A stretch of DNA of 64,000 nucleotides from Pseudanabaena biceps (GTDB lineage: Bacteria; Cyanobacteriota; Cyanobacteriia; Pseudanabaenales; Pseudanabaenaceae), in the NCBI GenBank assembly GCA_013361095.1, contig JAATWA010000004.1:1-64000 (forward strand). The letters are read 5' to 3'. The notes under the pieces are model-generated. The model was not told where the DNA came from. It did not search any database and worked only from the letters and a program-made list of their open reading frames with translations. The translations under genes were made by a program, and so were the position numbers. This document shows, piece after piece, positions 37,715-47,258 of the stretch. The number at the start of each line of letters is the position of its first letter. Position 1 is the stretch's first letter.

Positions 37715-38257
37715 ATGAAAATCTTGGCAGTATCTGGCAGTATTCGGGCTAAGTCTTCTAACTCAGCTATTTTGCAAGCGATGAAAGAATTCGCACCCGA
37801 CGCTATCAATATCGAAATTTATGATGGTATTGCCAATTTGCCACACTTCAATCCTGATATTGATCGTGAAAATGCCTTGGTTTCAGTGATTGATTGGCGA
37901 TCGCAACTCAGAAATTCTGATGGTGTAATCTTTTGCACACCTGAGTATGCTCATGGCGTACCTGGGGTTCTCAAAAATGCCCTCGATTGGATTGTCTCAT
38001 CGGGCGAGTTTATGCATAAACCCACGGCTGTAATCAGTGCTTCTCCTTCAATTGATGGTGGAGCCAAGGCAAATGCTTCGCTTGTGCAAACACTGAGAGT
38101 GATGATGGCAGCGATCGCTGAAGACACAATACTCTGTATTCCTGCTGTTTCTGCAAAGTTTAATCATGAGGGTAAATTAACCGATCCTGTAACAGAAGTA
38201 TCACTGCGAGCGGTTGTAGACGCGCTTGTTCTGTTGATTAATCGTTCAAATCCTTAA
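37715..38257 (+). CDS. NAD(P)H-dependent FMN reductase
   Basis: The 180-residue flavodoxin-fold protein begins MKILAVSGSIRAKSSNSAIL (FMN phosphate loop) and has CTPEYAHGVPGVLKNALDWI, the family signature. Such enzymes reduce FMN, quinones, azo compounds or chromate. Its position between GST and dehydrogenase genes fits a quinone or electrophile response. Confidence 0.9.
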   Translation: MKILAVSGSIRAKSSNSAILQAMKEFAPDAINIEIYDGIANLPHFNPDIDRENALVSVIDWRSQLRNSDGVIFCTPEYAHGVPGVLKNALDWIVSSGEFMHKPTAVISASPSIDGGAKANASLVQTLRVMMAAIAEDTILCIPAVSAKFNHEGKLTDPVTEVSLRAVVDALVLLINRSNP

Positions 38258-38309
38258 CAAGTTCGCTGATTTATCACAGTCATCAACTAAATCTATAAAA
38301 GAGAAATCA

Positions 38310-39335
38310 ATGAAAGCGATCGCCTTAAATTTACCTCAATCAATCAATGATTCGGAATAGTTTGCAGAAACTGAAATCGCAACCCCAATCCAAGAACCTA
38401 GAGATTTACTCGTTCGCGTCAAAGCAATATCAGTCAATCCCGTTGATTACAAAGTTCGCGGATCATCGCAATTACAACAGCAATCATCAAAGATTTTGGG
38501 ATGGGATGTGGCAGGAATTGTAGAAGCAGTTGGGAATGAGGTCACGCTCTTTAAGACAGGTGATGAAGTTTACTATGCAGGTAGCTTTATTCGGGCTGGT
38601 AACAATAGCGAATACCATGTAGTCGATGAGAGAATAGTTGGTAAAAAGCCCGCTAGTCTCTCCTATGCCGAAGCTGCCGCATTGCCTCTGACCACAATTA
38701 CTGCATGGGAAGCATTGTTTGAGCGATTGGGTCTTGAACCACAAATAACGGTTCGTAATCAATCAAGTACAATTCTGATCATTGGTGGTGCGGGTGGTGT
38801 TGGCTCGATCGCGATTCAGCTAGCAAAAAAAATAGCTTGGCTGCGCGTGATTGCCACTGCTTCACGACCTGAATCGATCGCTTGGTGCAAAGAGATGGGA
38901 GCCGATCATACGATCGATTACCATCAGTCTTTCAAATCGCAACTGGATGCGATCGGCATTAGCAATGTTGATTATATTCTTTGTCTGAGTGACACAGATC
39001 AGCATCTCCAAATTATGCTGGATGTGATTAAACCACAAGGTAAAATCTGCTCTATTGTCAGCACAACACAGCCCTTTGATTTGAATCCATTCTTTAGCAA
39101 GAGCGTCACTTTCTCATGGGAAATGATGTTCACCAAGTCGATGTATGAAACAGAAGATATGCAGTCCCAGCACGATCTACTAAATCAGGTCGCAATCCTG
39201 ATCGATCAAGGTATCTTAAAAACTACAATCACGGAGAATCTGGGCATTTTAAATATCGCTAATCTTGCCAAAGCACATCGATTATTAGAGTCTGGGACAG
39301 CGATCGGTAAATTAGTTTTATCTGGAATGGAGTGA
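38310..39335 (+). pseudogene. Zinc-type/quinone oxidoreductase-like dehydrogenase with an early stop
   Basis: ATG at 38310 (MKAIALNLPQSINDSE) is followed by TAG at codon 17 (38358-38360). The same frame continues FAETEIATPIQEPRDLLVRV and through the entire MDR fold: SVNPVDYKVRG, GWDVAGIVEAVGNEV, IIGGAGGVGSIAIQLAKKIA, ending at 39335. Only the stop disturbs it. A restart from ATG 38496 would lack the first 62 residues, including a substrate-domain strand. It may be a fresh nonsense mutation or a sequencing error. Confidence 0.8.
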
Positions 39336-39457
39336 TGATTCTATGTGGAAATGGCTCAAGCATCATTTATTAGCGAGTTTATGGCTTTCCTCGGACAGTC
39401 AGATGAATTGCGAACAGTACCTTCAAGAATTACACAAGTACACAAGGAACTAAACCT

Positions 39458-40075
39458 ATGCCCCGTCAATTTGGCACGATCGTTTTCACCCCTGCCGTGA
39501 AAGCTATGCAAGAAAGAATGGGTTCTCGTGAGAACTATGAACGTTTTGTAGCAAAAGGTGCTGACAATAATACGGTTACTCCCGATATTGCTCAATTTAT
39601 TTCTAGCATGGAAGGATTTTATCTGGGTACTGTTACTTCTAATGGCTATCCTTATATTCAGTTTCGCGGCGGCAAAGCAGGATTTTTAAAGGTTCTGGAT
39701 GAGAAGACTTTGGGCTTTGCCGATTATCGCGGCAATGTGCAGTATATCTCTGTGGGTAATCTTGCGGAACATGATAAAGCATTTCTATTTCTGATGGATT
39801 ATCGAAACCGCCGCCGTCTCAAAATCCTCGGTCGAGCAAGGATTGTGGAAGATGATCCAATCATACTTGCTCAAGTTCAAGATCTCGACTATGCCGCAAC
39901 TGTTGAACGGGCGATCGTTTTTGAAATCGAAGGCTGCGATTGGAATTGTCCGCAACATATCCCTGTGCGTTATTCGCAAGCAGAAGTAGAAGCACTGCAA
40001 ACTAGAATTGCAGAACTAGAAAGTCTTCTCGTAGAAGCTAAAAATCCTATCAATGCCCCTGTCGCTTTAGATTGA
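39458..40075 (+). CDS. Pyridoxamine 5'-phosphate oxidase-like flavin-binding protein
   Basis: The 205-residue protein begins MPRQFGTIVFTPAVKAMQER and has the split-barrel pattern FYLGTVTSNGYPYIQFRGGK and FLFLMDYRNRRRLKILGRAR. The C-terminus ends in a short coiled-coil (EVEALQTRIAELESLL). Such proteins bind FMN or F420 and reduce small molecules. The 120 bases before it hold a short frame starting at 39351 that was not recognised. Confidence 0.85.
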   Translation: MPRQFGTIVFTPAVKAMQERMGSRENYERFVAKGADNNTVTPDIAQFISSMEGFYLGTVTSNGYPYIQFRGGKAGFLKVLDEKTLGFADYRGNVQYISVGNLAEHDKAFLFLMDYRNRRRLKILGRARIVEDDPIILAQVQDLDYAATVERAIVFEIEGCDWNCPQHIPVRYSQAEVEALQTRIAELESLLVEAKNPINAPVALD

Positions 40076-40093
40076 TTTACCAAAGGAGCCATC

Positions 40094-40756
40094 ATGCCAA
40101 AATTAGAACTGATCAGCCATTATCTCTGTCCCTATGTCCAAAGGGCGGTGATTACATCGCTGGAAAAGAATATCCCTCACGAACGAACCTATATCGATTT
40201 GGCAAATAAGCCAGATTGGTTTCTACAAATCTCACCACTGGGAAAAGTGCCTTTACTCAAGGTAGAGAATGAAGTCCTGTTTGAATCTGCGGTAATTTGT
40301 GAATATTTAGATGAAATCACTCCAGATTCCTTGCATTCCTCTGACCCCTTGATCAAGGCTAAGCATCGGTCATGGATTGAATATGGCTCTAGTATTCTTA
40401 ATACGATCGCTGGTTTCTACAGCGCTCCTACTGAAGAAACTTTTGAGATAAAACGCCAAGAACTTATCGATAAATTTCAATGGATCGAGCGTCAGCGTAG
40501 TGATGACAACACCTATTTTGCTGGCAATGATTTTTCATTAGTCGATGCCGCATTTGCACCCATATTTCGCTACTTTGATGTTTTTGATGCGATCGCTGAT
40601 TTTGGGGTTATCACAGACACTCCGAAAGTTACTGAATGGAGACATGCTTTACAAGCCCGTCCATCAGTGCAACAAGCAGTTGTCGCAGATTATCCTCAAC
40701 GACTGCTTACCTTTCTCAAAAACAAAAAGTCTCATATCTCCACTCTTATTAACTGA
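40094..40756 (+). CDS. Glutathione S-transferase, second copy
   Basis: The 220-residue GST has MPKLELISHYLCPYVQRAVI with a CPYVQ motif (Cys-type active site as in omega/beta or lambda-like classes) and ISPLGKVPLLKVENEVLFES. It differs clearly from the GST at 37066, which lacks the cysteine. It starts 18 bases after the PNPOx-like gene with a good RBS (AAAGGAG) and is the last member of the row. Confidence 0.9.
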   Translation: MPKLELISHYLCPYVQRAVITSLEKNIPHERTYIDLANKPDWFLQISPLGKVPLLKVENEVLFESAVICEYLDEITPDSLHSSDPLIKAKHRSWIEYGSSILNTIAGFYSAPTEETFEIKRQELIDKFQWIERQRSDDNTYFAGNDFSLVDAAFAPIFRYFDVFDAIADFGVITDTPKVTEWRHALQARPSVQQAVVADYPQRLLTFLKNKKSHISTLIN

Positions 40757-40805
40757 TGTTACGTGGAAGTAAAATAAAGATAGGGACAGAAAGCGGTATA
40801 AAGGC

Positions 40806-41117
40806 GTGGACAGGCAGTTTTTAGACCTATACTCAGATTACCTTATCAGCAGTTTTGGAAAGGTAACAGCAACAGGACTATCAGAGTTACCAGACGGCGA
40901 ACTTAGCCATGACCAAATAACAAGTCGGTTGCGACAAATTACAGGTGGTTCTCCAGAATTATGGCATCTGGTCAAACCAACAATTCGCAAACACGAAAGC
41001 GAAGACGGGGTGCTGATCTTTGACGACACGCTGGAGTATAAACCATATACTGACGAAAACAAGATAGTAGGATGGTATTTTGACCATAGCAAGAACCGTA
41101 GCATCAAAGGCATAAAC
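40806..41117 (+). mobile_element. IS701-type transposase, N-terminal fragment
   Basis: A GTG start opens MDRQFLDLYSDYLISSFGKV, then ELWHLVKPTIRKHE and GVLIFDDTLEYKPYTDENKI (first catalytic Asp region), KNRSIKGIN. The frame is cut after KGIN where an IS1595-type element begins. About 300 further codons are missing. Confidence 0.8.
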
Positions 41118-42143
41118 GGGTCGCTCATGTGGGTAAATAGGTGAAAGGAGGCACAAGAAGACGGCGGAGGAAGTCAAAATCAATCCAACGTAAATTGTAA
41201 GACCACTCAAACATGGCTACATAGAGATACAAATACTTTTTATGAATACCGCGAAATGGACGGAGAAAGTTGCGTACACCAACCCAAATACCCTCCATAG
41301 TATTGCAATGGATTTCGCAACAACCATCTTGATCTCCATCACGAGCATACTCGCTCTGGGAATGGCAAACAGTTTGACGCTCACGCCCAGAATGAGGTAT
41401 GCGATTGTAAGCATCCGATTCATCGGTATAGACTGTGGTATTGGGCAAAGTCGTTGACTCTACCTGTGGTTGAATCGTGGCTTGCTGTGTATTGTCACAG
41501 ACTTTCAGACGAATCTGACCACTGTTACGCCCAACCGTACCGACAATGGGTGGACGATCATTTGCCATTGTTCCCTTGCCTCGACGTTGATTGCTGCGCT
41601 GTCTTGGTGGGTCTGTCATCGGGTCATGTTTTGTCCCCTTTTCCCCCGCGTTCTGAAACATCTCGTCCAGCTCTGCTTCTTCATCAGGCAGAGCCGTAGT
41701 AATCAAATGGGCAAATCCTCGGCGCTGGATGCGAGGCGCGCCATCCCAATAGTGTCCCATAGTCTAGCCCTAGTTCTTCAGCTATGTGTTGCGTTGTTTG
41801 CCCTTGTAAAAATCCACGCAATATCAGCACGATCTGACTACAGTTGTAGTGACTTCCTGATAAGTCTGTCCCTGTAAATATGTTAAATACTCGACCACAT
41901 TCCCGACACCTGTATTTGACGATGGGGGCGCGTTTGCGATCATGGGGCGCTTGTCCTAAGGGTATCTCGTGTCCGTTTGGACAATGTAATCCCTGCGGGT
42001 GTATCACTTTCATCATCCATTCATAACAGGCTTGCTCGTCTAACAGTTTAGTTAGGGGAAACTTGATCATGGTTATGTTCTGTTGTTGCATCAAAACTTT
42101 TTTCCTGTTTTACCATTTCACCTGTTTACCCCATGAGCGATGA
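41118..42143 (-). mobile_element. IS1595-family insertion sequence
   Basis: The ends share an inverted repeat (TCGCTCATG-GGTAAA-AGGTGAAA with a few mismatches). Between them lies one transposase on the minus strand split by a frameshift. The left edge cuts the IS701 fragment. The exact boundaries are uncertain by a few bases and no clear target duplication was seen. Confidence 0.75.
41125..42094 (-). pseudogene. IS1595 (ISXO2-like) transposase, frameshifted
   Basis: The first frame (42094 to about 41735) has a zinc-ribbon (CPNGHEI, YRCRECGRVFNIFTGT) and HTH (QTTQHIAEELGLDYGTLLGW). Near 41735, after WRAS, the coding continues in another frame as IQRRGFAHLITTALPDEEAE, LDEMFQNAGEKGTKHDP, TVYTDESDAYNRIPHSGRER and HCNTMEGIWVGVRNFLRPFR. 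A +1 shift joins the two. The rest of the DDE domain looks intact. The C-terminus runs into the terminal repeat. Confidence 0.8.
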
Positions 42144-42206
42144 CTTTTTGGGCTGATTTTATGAGTGTGATGCTCGCACTGTATTCATCTAAAACCCGCT
42201 ATAAGA

Positions 42207-43253
42207 TTAAATGCCTCGGAAACCGATATTCATTTCCATTGCCTCCCGAAGAATGGGTTTAGATAATTTCTGATTAGTTCTAGATTGGTATAGATTGCCA
42301 ATAAAACTCAAGACAACTCCGATTAACAATAGACTACCTCCCCAATATTGTGCGGAAGTTGGTACTTCACCTAAAATTAAATAAGCCATAAAAATAGCGA
42401 TAATTGGGTTGAATAAACTTGCTAAGTTGAGTTCGGTTGAAGTAGCTTTTTTTAACCCCATTAACCAGCATAGTTGCCCTGTAACCACAATAATTGCTGC
42501 ATAAATTAGCATCCATTGCCAGAGAAAAGGAGATAGCACATCAGCAAAATGCTTTGCTCCATAAAGAAAATTAGCTAGTATGAAGAAAATCAAGGTTCCG
42601 AGAACATTACGATAGATAGTAATAATTCCTAATGGAATTGATCGCAGTTGTAATTTATTCACAACAGTTGAGATAGAAACAATAACTGCGGCGATCGCTA
42701 CCAAGATTTCTCCTGTTCCAAGTTGGAATCCCCACATCGTCATTTTTTGCGGTGAATTTGTTAAAAAAGCAGTTGTTACTGCACCCGCAAAGGATGCTAG
42801 GGAACCTAAAATTGTCCAAGAGTTAACCTGTGATTGCAATAGCCAAACACTCAATACAAGCGTAAAAATCGGTTCAATACGACCAATTAAAACGATATTA
42901 GTGACATTTGTCTGCCCAAGGGCTGTGAAAATTAACGCTGGCGCGATCGCCCCCGATAAAATGCCCATAACGGTTAAGCTAATCCAATCTTTACGAGTTA
43001 AAGCTTTGAGGTTATGCAGAGTCCAATGTTTATGAAAGATTAGAATCATTAACCCAAAAGCACAAATATTTCCGATAAATAAGACGTTACAGAGTGAGAT
43101 CGGATTTCTGCCATCGATCAAGTTATATTTCCCAATTTCAACGATTTTACGAGTGAGTGAGTTAGAAGATGCAAAGATTAATACCGCAAAGATAAGATAA
43201 ACTGAGCTAGGAGTTTGATTTAAAATTTTCTGTAGATTATTAGTAATCTTCAT
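42207..43253 (-). CDS. EamA/DMT-family transporter
   Basis: The 348-residue protein has about ten hydrophobic helices in two EamA repeats: the first ends near SGAIAPALIFTALGQTNVTN and IGRIEPIFTLVLSVWLL; the second has STELNLASLFNPIIAIFMAY and LILGEVPTSAQYWGG. These are drug/metabolite exporters with diverse substrates; none can be named. It follows a sensor kinase on the same strand with a 54-base gap. Confidence 0.85.
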   Translation of the reverse strand: MKITNNLQKILNQTPSSVYLIFAVLIFASSNSLTRKIVEIGKYNLIDGRNPISLCNVLFIGNICAFGLMILIFHKHWTLHNLKALTRKDWISLTVMGILSGAIAPALIFTALGQTNVTNIVLIGRIEPIFTLVLSVWLLQSQVNSWTILGSLASFAGAVTTAFLTNSPQKMTMWGFQLGTGEILVAIAAVIVSISTVVNKLQLRSIPLGIITIYRNVLGTLIFFILANFLYGAKHFADVLSPFLWQWMLIYAAIIVVTGQLCWLMGLKKATSTELNLASLFNPIIAIFMAYLILGEVPTSAQYWGGSLLLIGVVLSFIGNLYQSRTNQKLSKPILREAMEMNIGFRGI

Positions 43254-43307
43254 AGTTTATTTAAAAAAAGTTGTGGAATTAACTAATCTATCAACAAATG
43301 TGAAACA

Positions 43308-45053
43308 CTATCGCCCAAGGTTGAGCGTAAATGGCTCTAAGTTAGATCTATCTGTCGGCAATAAAACTTTAACAATCGTGCCTGCGATTGCTGAGGATTC
43401 AATCACTAATTCACCTCCATGAGCTTCCACAATCTTTTTGACGATCGCTAAACCTAATCCGTTGCCACTGGGTTTAGTCGTCATAAATGGTTTTGTTAAA
43501 TTGGGTAAAATGTAAGCGGGAATAGGTGTGCCACTATTTTGTACTTGCAAGCAAATTTGGCGAGAACTGGTCAAAGAGGAAAAACTTACAGAAATTTTTT
43601 CTCCTTCTGATACTGCCTCACAGGCATTTTGCAATAGGTTGATCAAGACCTGTGTTAATTTATCTTTATCTCCGAAGACTATCAGGGATTCAGGCTTTGC
43701 TTCAAAAACTATTTGCTTGCCAATTGCAACTTGCGTACTAGAAATATTTTCTATAAGCTCCATAGCTAGTTTGTTCATATCAACTGGAACGGGCTGAATA
43801 ACCTCATGTTTTGCATAGAGCAGAATCTCATTTAAAAGTCGCTTAAGACGTTCTGCTTCATCTAAGGCTAGCATTAATCTCTTCTTTGCGTTTTCAGGCA
43901 GTTCCATTCGATAAAAGTAGTTTAAACCCATAAGCACTGTGGTTAAAGGATTACGAACTTCATGGATAATTGTGACTGCTAGTTCGCCAATCTCTGAAAG
44001 TCTTTCCATCGCTTTGATCGTCCGCTGTTGCTCTTGTTGCCGCTCGGTAATGTCTTCGACAATACCCGCAATCCGATAAATTTTCCCTGCTTTATCGAAA
44101 ATCGAAAATGATCGATTGTGGATAGTTCTGACACTTCCATTAGGACGGATAATACGATATTCAAGATCGTAATTATGATTATCTATAAATAAGCTCTTAA
44201 ATGCTTCTGCTACCCTATCTCTATCCTCAGGATAAACAGCATTTAGGTAAGCTTTGCTATCTACGAATATTAGTTCACTAGACATACCCCAAATATTCTC
44301 AAATATCGGACTGATATATATTGGCTCACCATCATTGGAATACAACCATAACATCGATCCTAAATTCTCTGCAATCTGGCGTAATTGCATTTCGCTCTCT
44401 TTTAATGCTTGTTCTGCTTCTTGGCGTTCTTTGATTTCAGCATGTAATGCTAGATTTATTTCTTGTTGCTTTTGATAGAGATTATAGTTGTCAATGGCTG
44501 TAGCAGCTCGTTCTGCAAAGATTTCGACCAATCGCATTTCGTCGGTTGTGAATTTGCGGGGCCGTCGATGAAACGAACAAATTGTGCCAATGATTTCACC
44601 AGTTGGTAGTCTCAATGGTGCTCCTAAATAGGCAAAATAGCCATCTGGCGGTTCGCCATAGCTTTTATCAATAGACGCATTATCTACATATAGGCACCTG
44701 CCATTACTAATTACAGTTTCAGTGAGCGTACCATGCAAGTCAAATTGATAGTCTTCGTCATAACCGATGTTAATTGAGCTAGCTAAAATACGTTCAAATC
44801 CTTCACGACATAGGGTTACTACTGTCCAATCTAAGTCCAGCAATTCGCTAACACTATTTGCTACTAGTTGGAGATATTCCTTTAACTCGCCTGTACGATA
44901 ACTGAGCGAAGATAATACTTCTAAGGTGCGTTGTTGTTTTGTAATAGGAGCTTGATACTGAGGCAGAAAAGCTGAAATAGTATGTTTAGTGCTTTTTAGA
45001 AATAGCTTAATAACCTTCAGTATGCAGAGATAAAGACGGTTCAGGTATTTCAT
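43308..45053 (-). CDS. GAF-PAS-PAC hybrid sensor histidine kinase
   Basis: The 581-residue protein has in order an amphipathic or hydrophobic N-terminus, a GAF domain (about 45-190; GAPLRLPTGEIIGTICSFHR), a coiled-coil, a PAS/PAC domain (about 220-345; YISPIFENIWGM, GIVEDITERQQEQ), HisKA (IIHEVRNPLTTVLMGLNYFY) and HATPase (LINLLQNACEAVSEGE, GNGLGLAIVKKIVEAHGGEL). It is a soluble or peripheral sensor without an adjacent regulator on its strand. It may signal to the OmpR regulator at 46104, whose own kinase is short, but this is inference. Confidence 0.9.
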   Translation of the reverse strand: MKYLNRLYLCILKVIKLFLKSTKHTISAFLPQYQAPITKQQRTLEVLSSLSYRTGELKEYLQLVANSVSELLDLDWTVVTLCREGFERILASSINIGYDEDYQFDLHGTLTETVISNGRCLYVDNASIDKSYGEPPDGYFAYLGAPLRLPTGEIIGTICSFHRRPRKFTTDEMRLVEIFAERAATAIDNYNLYQKQQEINLALHAEIKERQEAEQALKESEMQLRQIAENLGSMLWLYSNDGEPIYISPIFENIWGMSSELIFVDSKAYLNAVYPEDRDRVAEAFKSLFIDNHNYDLEYRIIRPNGSVRTIHNRSFSIFDKAGKIYRIAGIVEDITERQQEQQRTIKAMERLSEIGELAVTIIHEVRNPLTTVLMGLNYFYRMELPENAKKRLMLALDEAERLKRLLNEILLYAKHEVIQPVPVDMNKLAMELIENISSTQVAIGKQIVFEAKPESLIVFGDKDKLTQVLINLLQNACEAVSEGEKISVSFSSLTSSRQICLQVQNSGTPIPAYILPNLTKPFMTTKPSGNGLGLAIVKKIVEAHGGELVIESSAIAGTIVKVLLPTDRSNLEPFTLNLGR

Positions 45054-45288
45054 AAAAATATACTCAGCTAAAACTCAGCATCAACTAATTAATTACTTAA
45101 AGGTAAATCATATTGAAACGATTTAGGGGAGTAATAATTGTTTGTATAAATATAATTTTTGTTTGATACTAGCAATTTCTATTTTATGTTCAAGATTTAG
45201 GATCTTTTCATACATACTTCAGCTTGACGATTGTGGAGAGATGGCGAGCAATCGCGATCGCTAATTTTTTTGTAATGCCGTGATTGAC

Positions 45289-46041
45289 ATGTGTGACTTT
45301 ACTTTGACTAATGCGAGTGAAACATCTATAAACAAACAGATGGTCAGTCTTGATGAAGTTCAAGCTCAACAAATACAACTAATTAGAAACCTCTCCCATG
45401 AGTTGCGAACGCCATTAACGCTGGTTTATGGCTATATGCAAAGCATCCACCGCCGTAATGAAAATCTTACTTATCTCCAAAAAAATGCGCTGGAGATCGC
45501 TATGTTTGAAATGAAGCATACCATTCAACTATTACAAGAATCCCTTGATCTAGCAAGATTGGGCTGTCACGCTATTTGCTTGCGCCGCGAACCAGTATCA
45601 TTGCATGGGTTAATATCTGAAGCGATCGCTGTTTTTCAGCAAGTTAAAGAGAGTGAAATTGTCGTTGAATCTCAGCAATCCAATATTTCAGCGCTTGCTG
45701 ATGCTGATCGTCTTCAACAAGTTTTATTAAGGTTGATTGATAATGCTGTGAAGTATTCAGATACTGCGATTACGATTAGATTGGAAAAATTGGAGGATTT
45801 TGTGGGGATTAGTATCTGCGATCGCGGTTGTGGTATTGACCTTCAGGAGCAGCCCAATATTTTCAGCCCTTTTTATCGTGTTGATCGTTCTCGCAATCGC
45901 GACACAGGCGGAGCAGGATTGGGTTTAGAGATCGCGAAGGTTTTGGTAGAGGGTATGGGGGGAACTCTAACTGTATATTCTCAATTAGGCGAAGGTAGTA
46001 TTTTTAAAATTATTCTCAATTCTTCTGTGAGTTGTGATTGA
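45289..46041 (+). CDS. Short histidine kinase without sensor domain
   Basis: The 250-residue protein (ATG 45289; a GTG at 45280 is possible) begins with about 30 residues and goes straight into HisKA (LIRNLSHELRTPLTLVYGYM) and HATPase (LLRLIDNAVKYSDTAITIRL, GGAGLGLEIAKVLVEGMGGT). No membrane or sensory domain is present. The frame ends just before an OmpR regulator gene, with which it forms a pair. It resembles the catalytic core of RppB/NrsS-type kinases. Whether it lost its sensor or always lacked it is unclear. Confidence 0.9.
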   Translation: MCDFTLTNASETSINKQMVSLDEVQAQQIQLIRNLSHELRTPLTLVYGYMQSIHRRNENLTYLQKNALEIAMFEMKHTIQLLQESLDLARLGCHAICLRREPVSLHGLISEAIAVFQQVKESEIVVESQQSNISALADADRLQQVLLRLIDNAVKYSDTAITIRLEKLEDFVGISICDRGCGIDLQEQPNIFSPFYRVDRSRNRDTGGAGLGLEIAKVLVEGMGGTLTVYSQLGEGSIFKIILNSSVSCD

Positions 46042-46103
46042 TGTACTTCGCTTATGGCTGCATATCAATCACTAATTTCTTGGTTAAATATACTTATAAA
46101 TTT

Positions 46104-46784
46104 ATGTCAACCAAAATCCTCTTAATCGAAGACGATATCAAACTAGCTCAATTTATTGAGATGGAGTTAACTTGCGAGGGCTATCAGGTGAGCATGGCTC
46201 ACAATGGATTGGATGGTTTAACTCAAGCTAGGCAAGATCCACCCAATTTAGTGATTTTGGACTGGATGATGCCAGGATTGACTGGAGTGGAAATTTGTCG
46301 ACGGTTGCGCTCAACAGGGAGTAAAGTGCCAATTATCTTAGTCACCGCAAGAGATGAGATTAGCGATCGCGTGGCGGGTTTAGATGCTGGTGCTGATGAT
46401 TATGTGATCAAGCCTTTTAGTATTGAGGAGTTACTTGCCAGAATTCGCTCTAATTTACGCCGTATTAAAGATGAAGGCAGCGACACGCTCCAATTTGAAG
46501 ACTTAAGCTTAAATCTTCGTACTCGCGAAATCTTGCGATCTGGAAGCGCGATCGAGTTGACAGTAAGAGAGTTTGAGTTGTTGGAATATCTGATGACGCA
46601 TCCTCAACAGGTTATGACCCGCGATCAGATCTTAGAAAATGTTTGGGGTTATGATTTTGGCGGGGATTCTAATGTAATTGAGGTTTATGTTCGTACTCTG
46701 CGGCAAAAGCTAGAAATAGATAATACTTGCCGACTAATTCAAACTGTTCGCGGCATTGGCTATGTTCTTCGTCTTAGTAAGTAA
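46104..46784 (+). CDS. OmpR-family response regulator
   Basis: The 226-residue protein starts MSTKILLIEDDIKLAQFIEM; upstream in-frame ATGs at 46041 and nearby are less likely. The receiver domain has Asp in PNLVILDWMMPGLTG and Lys in DDYVIKPFS. The winged helix follows (ELTVREFELLEYLMTHPQQV, NVIEVYVRTLRQKL). It is RppA/NrsR-like in length. It is followed by a very strong hairpin terminator. Confidence 0.95.
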   Translation: MSTKILLIEDDIKLAQFIEMELTCEGYQVSMAHNGLDGLTQARQDPPNLVILDWMMPGLTGVEICRRLRSTGSKVPIILVTARDEISDRVAGLDAGADDYVIKPFSIEELLARIRSNLRRIKDEGSDTLQFEDLSLNLRTREILRSGSAIELTVREFELLEYLMTHPQQVMTRDQILENVWGYDFGGDSNVIEVYVRTLRQKLEIDNTCRLIQTVRGIGYVLRLSK

Positions 46785-46811
46785 TTACAGCGTGAAGATC
46801 AGAAATTTAAT

Positions 46812-46864
46812 AAAACCCAAACTTGTTTCGGCGGGCGAAGCCCGCCGAAACAAGTTTGGGTTTT
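46812..46864 (+). terminator. Long perfect hairpin, 25-bp stem, GAA loop
   Basis: The arm AAAACCCAAACTTGTTTCGG plus CGGGC is perfectly complementary to the second arm, with a three-base GAA loop and a T-rich end (TTTTATTT). It lies 28 bases after the response regulator stop. It belongs to the set of long hairpins also at 50981 and 61730. Confidence 0.9.
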
Positions 46865-46909
46865 ATTTGCACAAGTTATTTAATTTTCATTCCTAAGTAA
46901 TTACAGCAA

Positions 46910-46997
46910 TTTGCTTTCAAACCTGCCACAAATAATAATATAAAATCCATTGCGAGGCTTTGCCCTGTGAGCCTTGTCGTGGTGGGTTTGATCAATA
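46910..46997. repeat. Small dispersed repeat, copy 2, with an inverted partner
   Basis: ATTACAGCAATTTGCTTTCA and AACCTGCCACAA resemble the copy at 11905. At 46974-46991, TTGTCGTGGTGGGTTTGA is a rough inverted version, so the unit may be a short foldback element. The whole 46865-47258 gap holds no recognisable gene, only this repeat, the next hairpin and a likely promoter region. Confidence 0.35.
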
Positions 46998-47006
46998 GCT
47001 ACTTAC

Positions 47007-47053
47007 AAAAAATCATTGAAAGTTTTGTAAAGTAACACTTTCAATGATTTTTT
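47007..47053. terminator. Hairpin with A/T flanks
   Basis: A 17-bp stem (AAAAAATCATTGAAAGT with its complement ending TTTTTT) and a 13-base loop form a bidirectional terminator-like structure between the response regulator and the 47259 gene. Confidence 0.6.
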
Positions 47054-47258
47054 GGTTTGGATTTATACCAAAGCCCCTGTATCTTTAAGATGAGTAAACA
47101 CTGAGTTTTAACCTACTTACCTTTAATTCTAAATTTATGTAACTCATAATTTGATTTCAGCTTTGTTTCATAGCGATCATTCATTATTAAAATGTTGAGA
47201 TTAGCTGATGTGTCTGCTGGTCGTAGTTTGAACTATTTAATTTTTGGAGAATATTAAG

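Noticed and set aside
39351..39500. Short ORF starting MAQASFISEFMAFLGQ
   Set aside because: It runs into the PNPOx-like gene in another frame and has no RBS or homology that I recognise.
41242..41877. Plus-strand ORFs across the IS1595 element
   Set aside because: They are antisense to the transposase, which has clear domain matches.
41100..42150. GCTCAT as target duplication of the IS1595 element
   Set aside because: The two copies are in inverted, not direct, orientation, so they belong to the terminal repeat.
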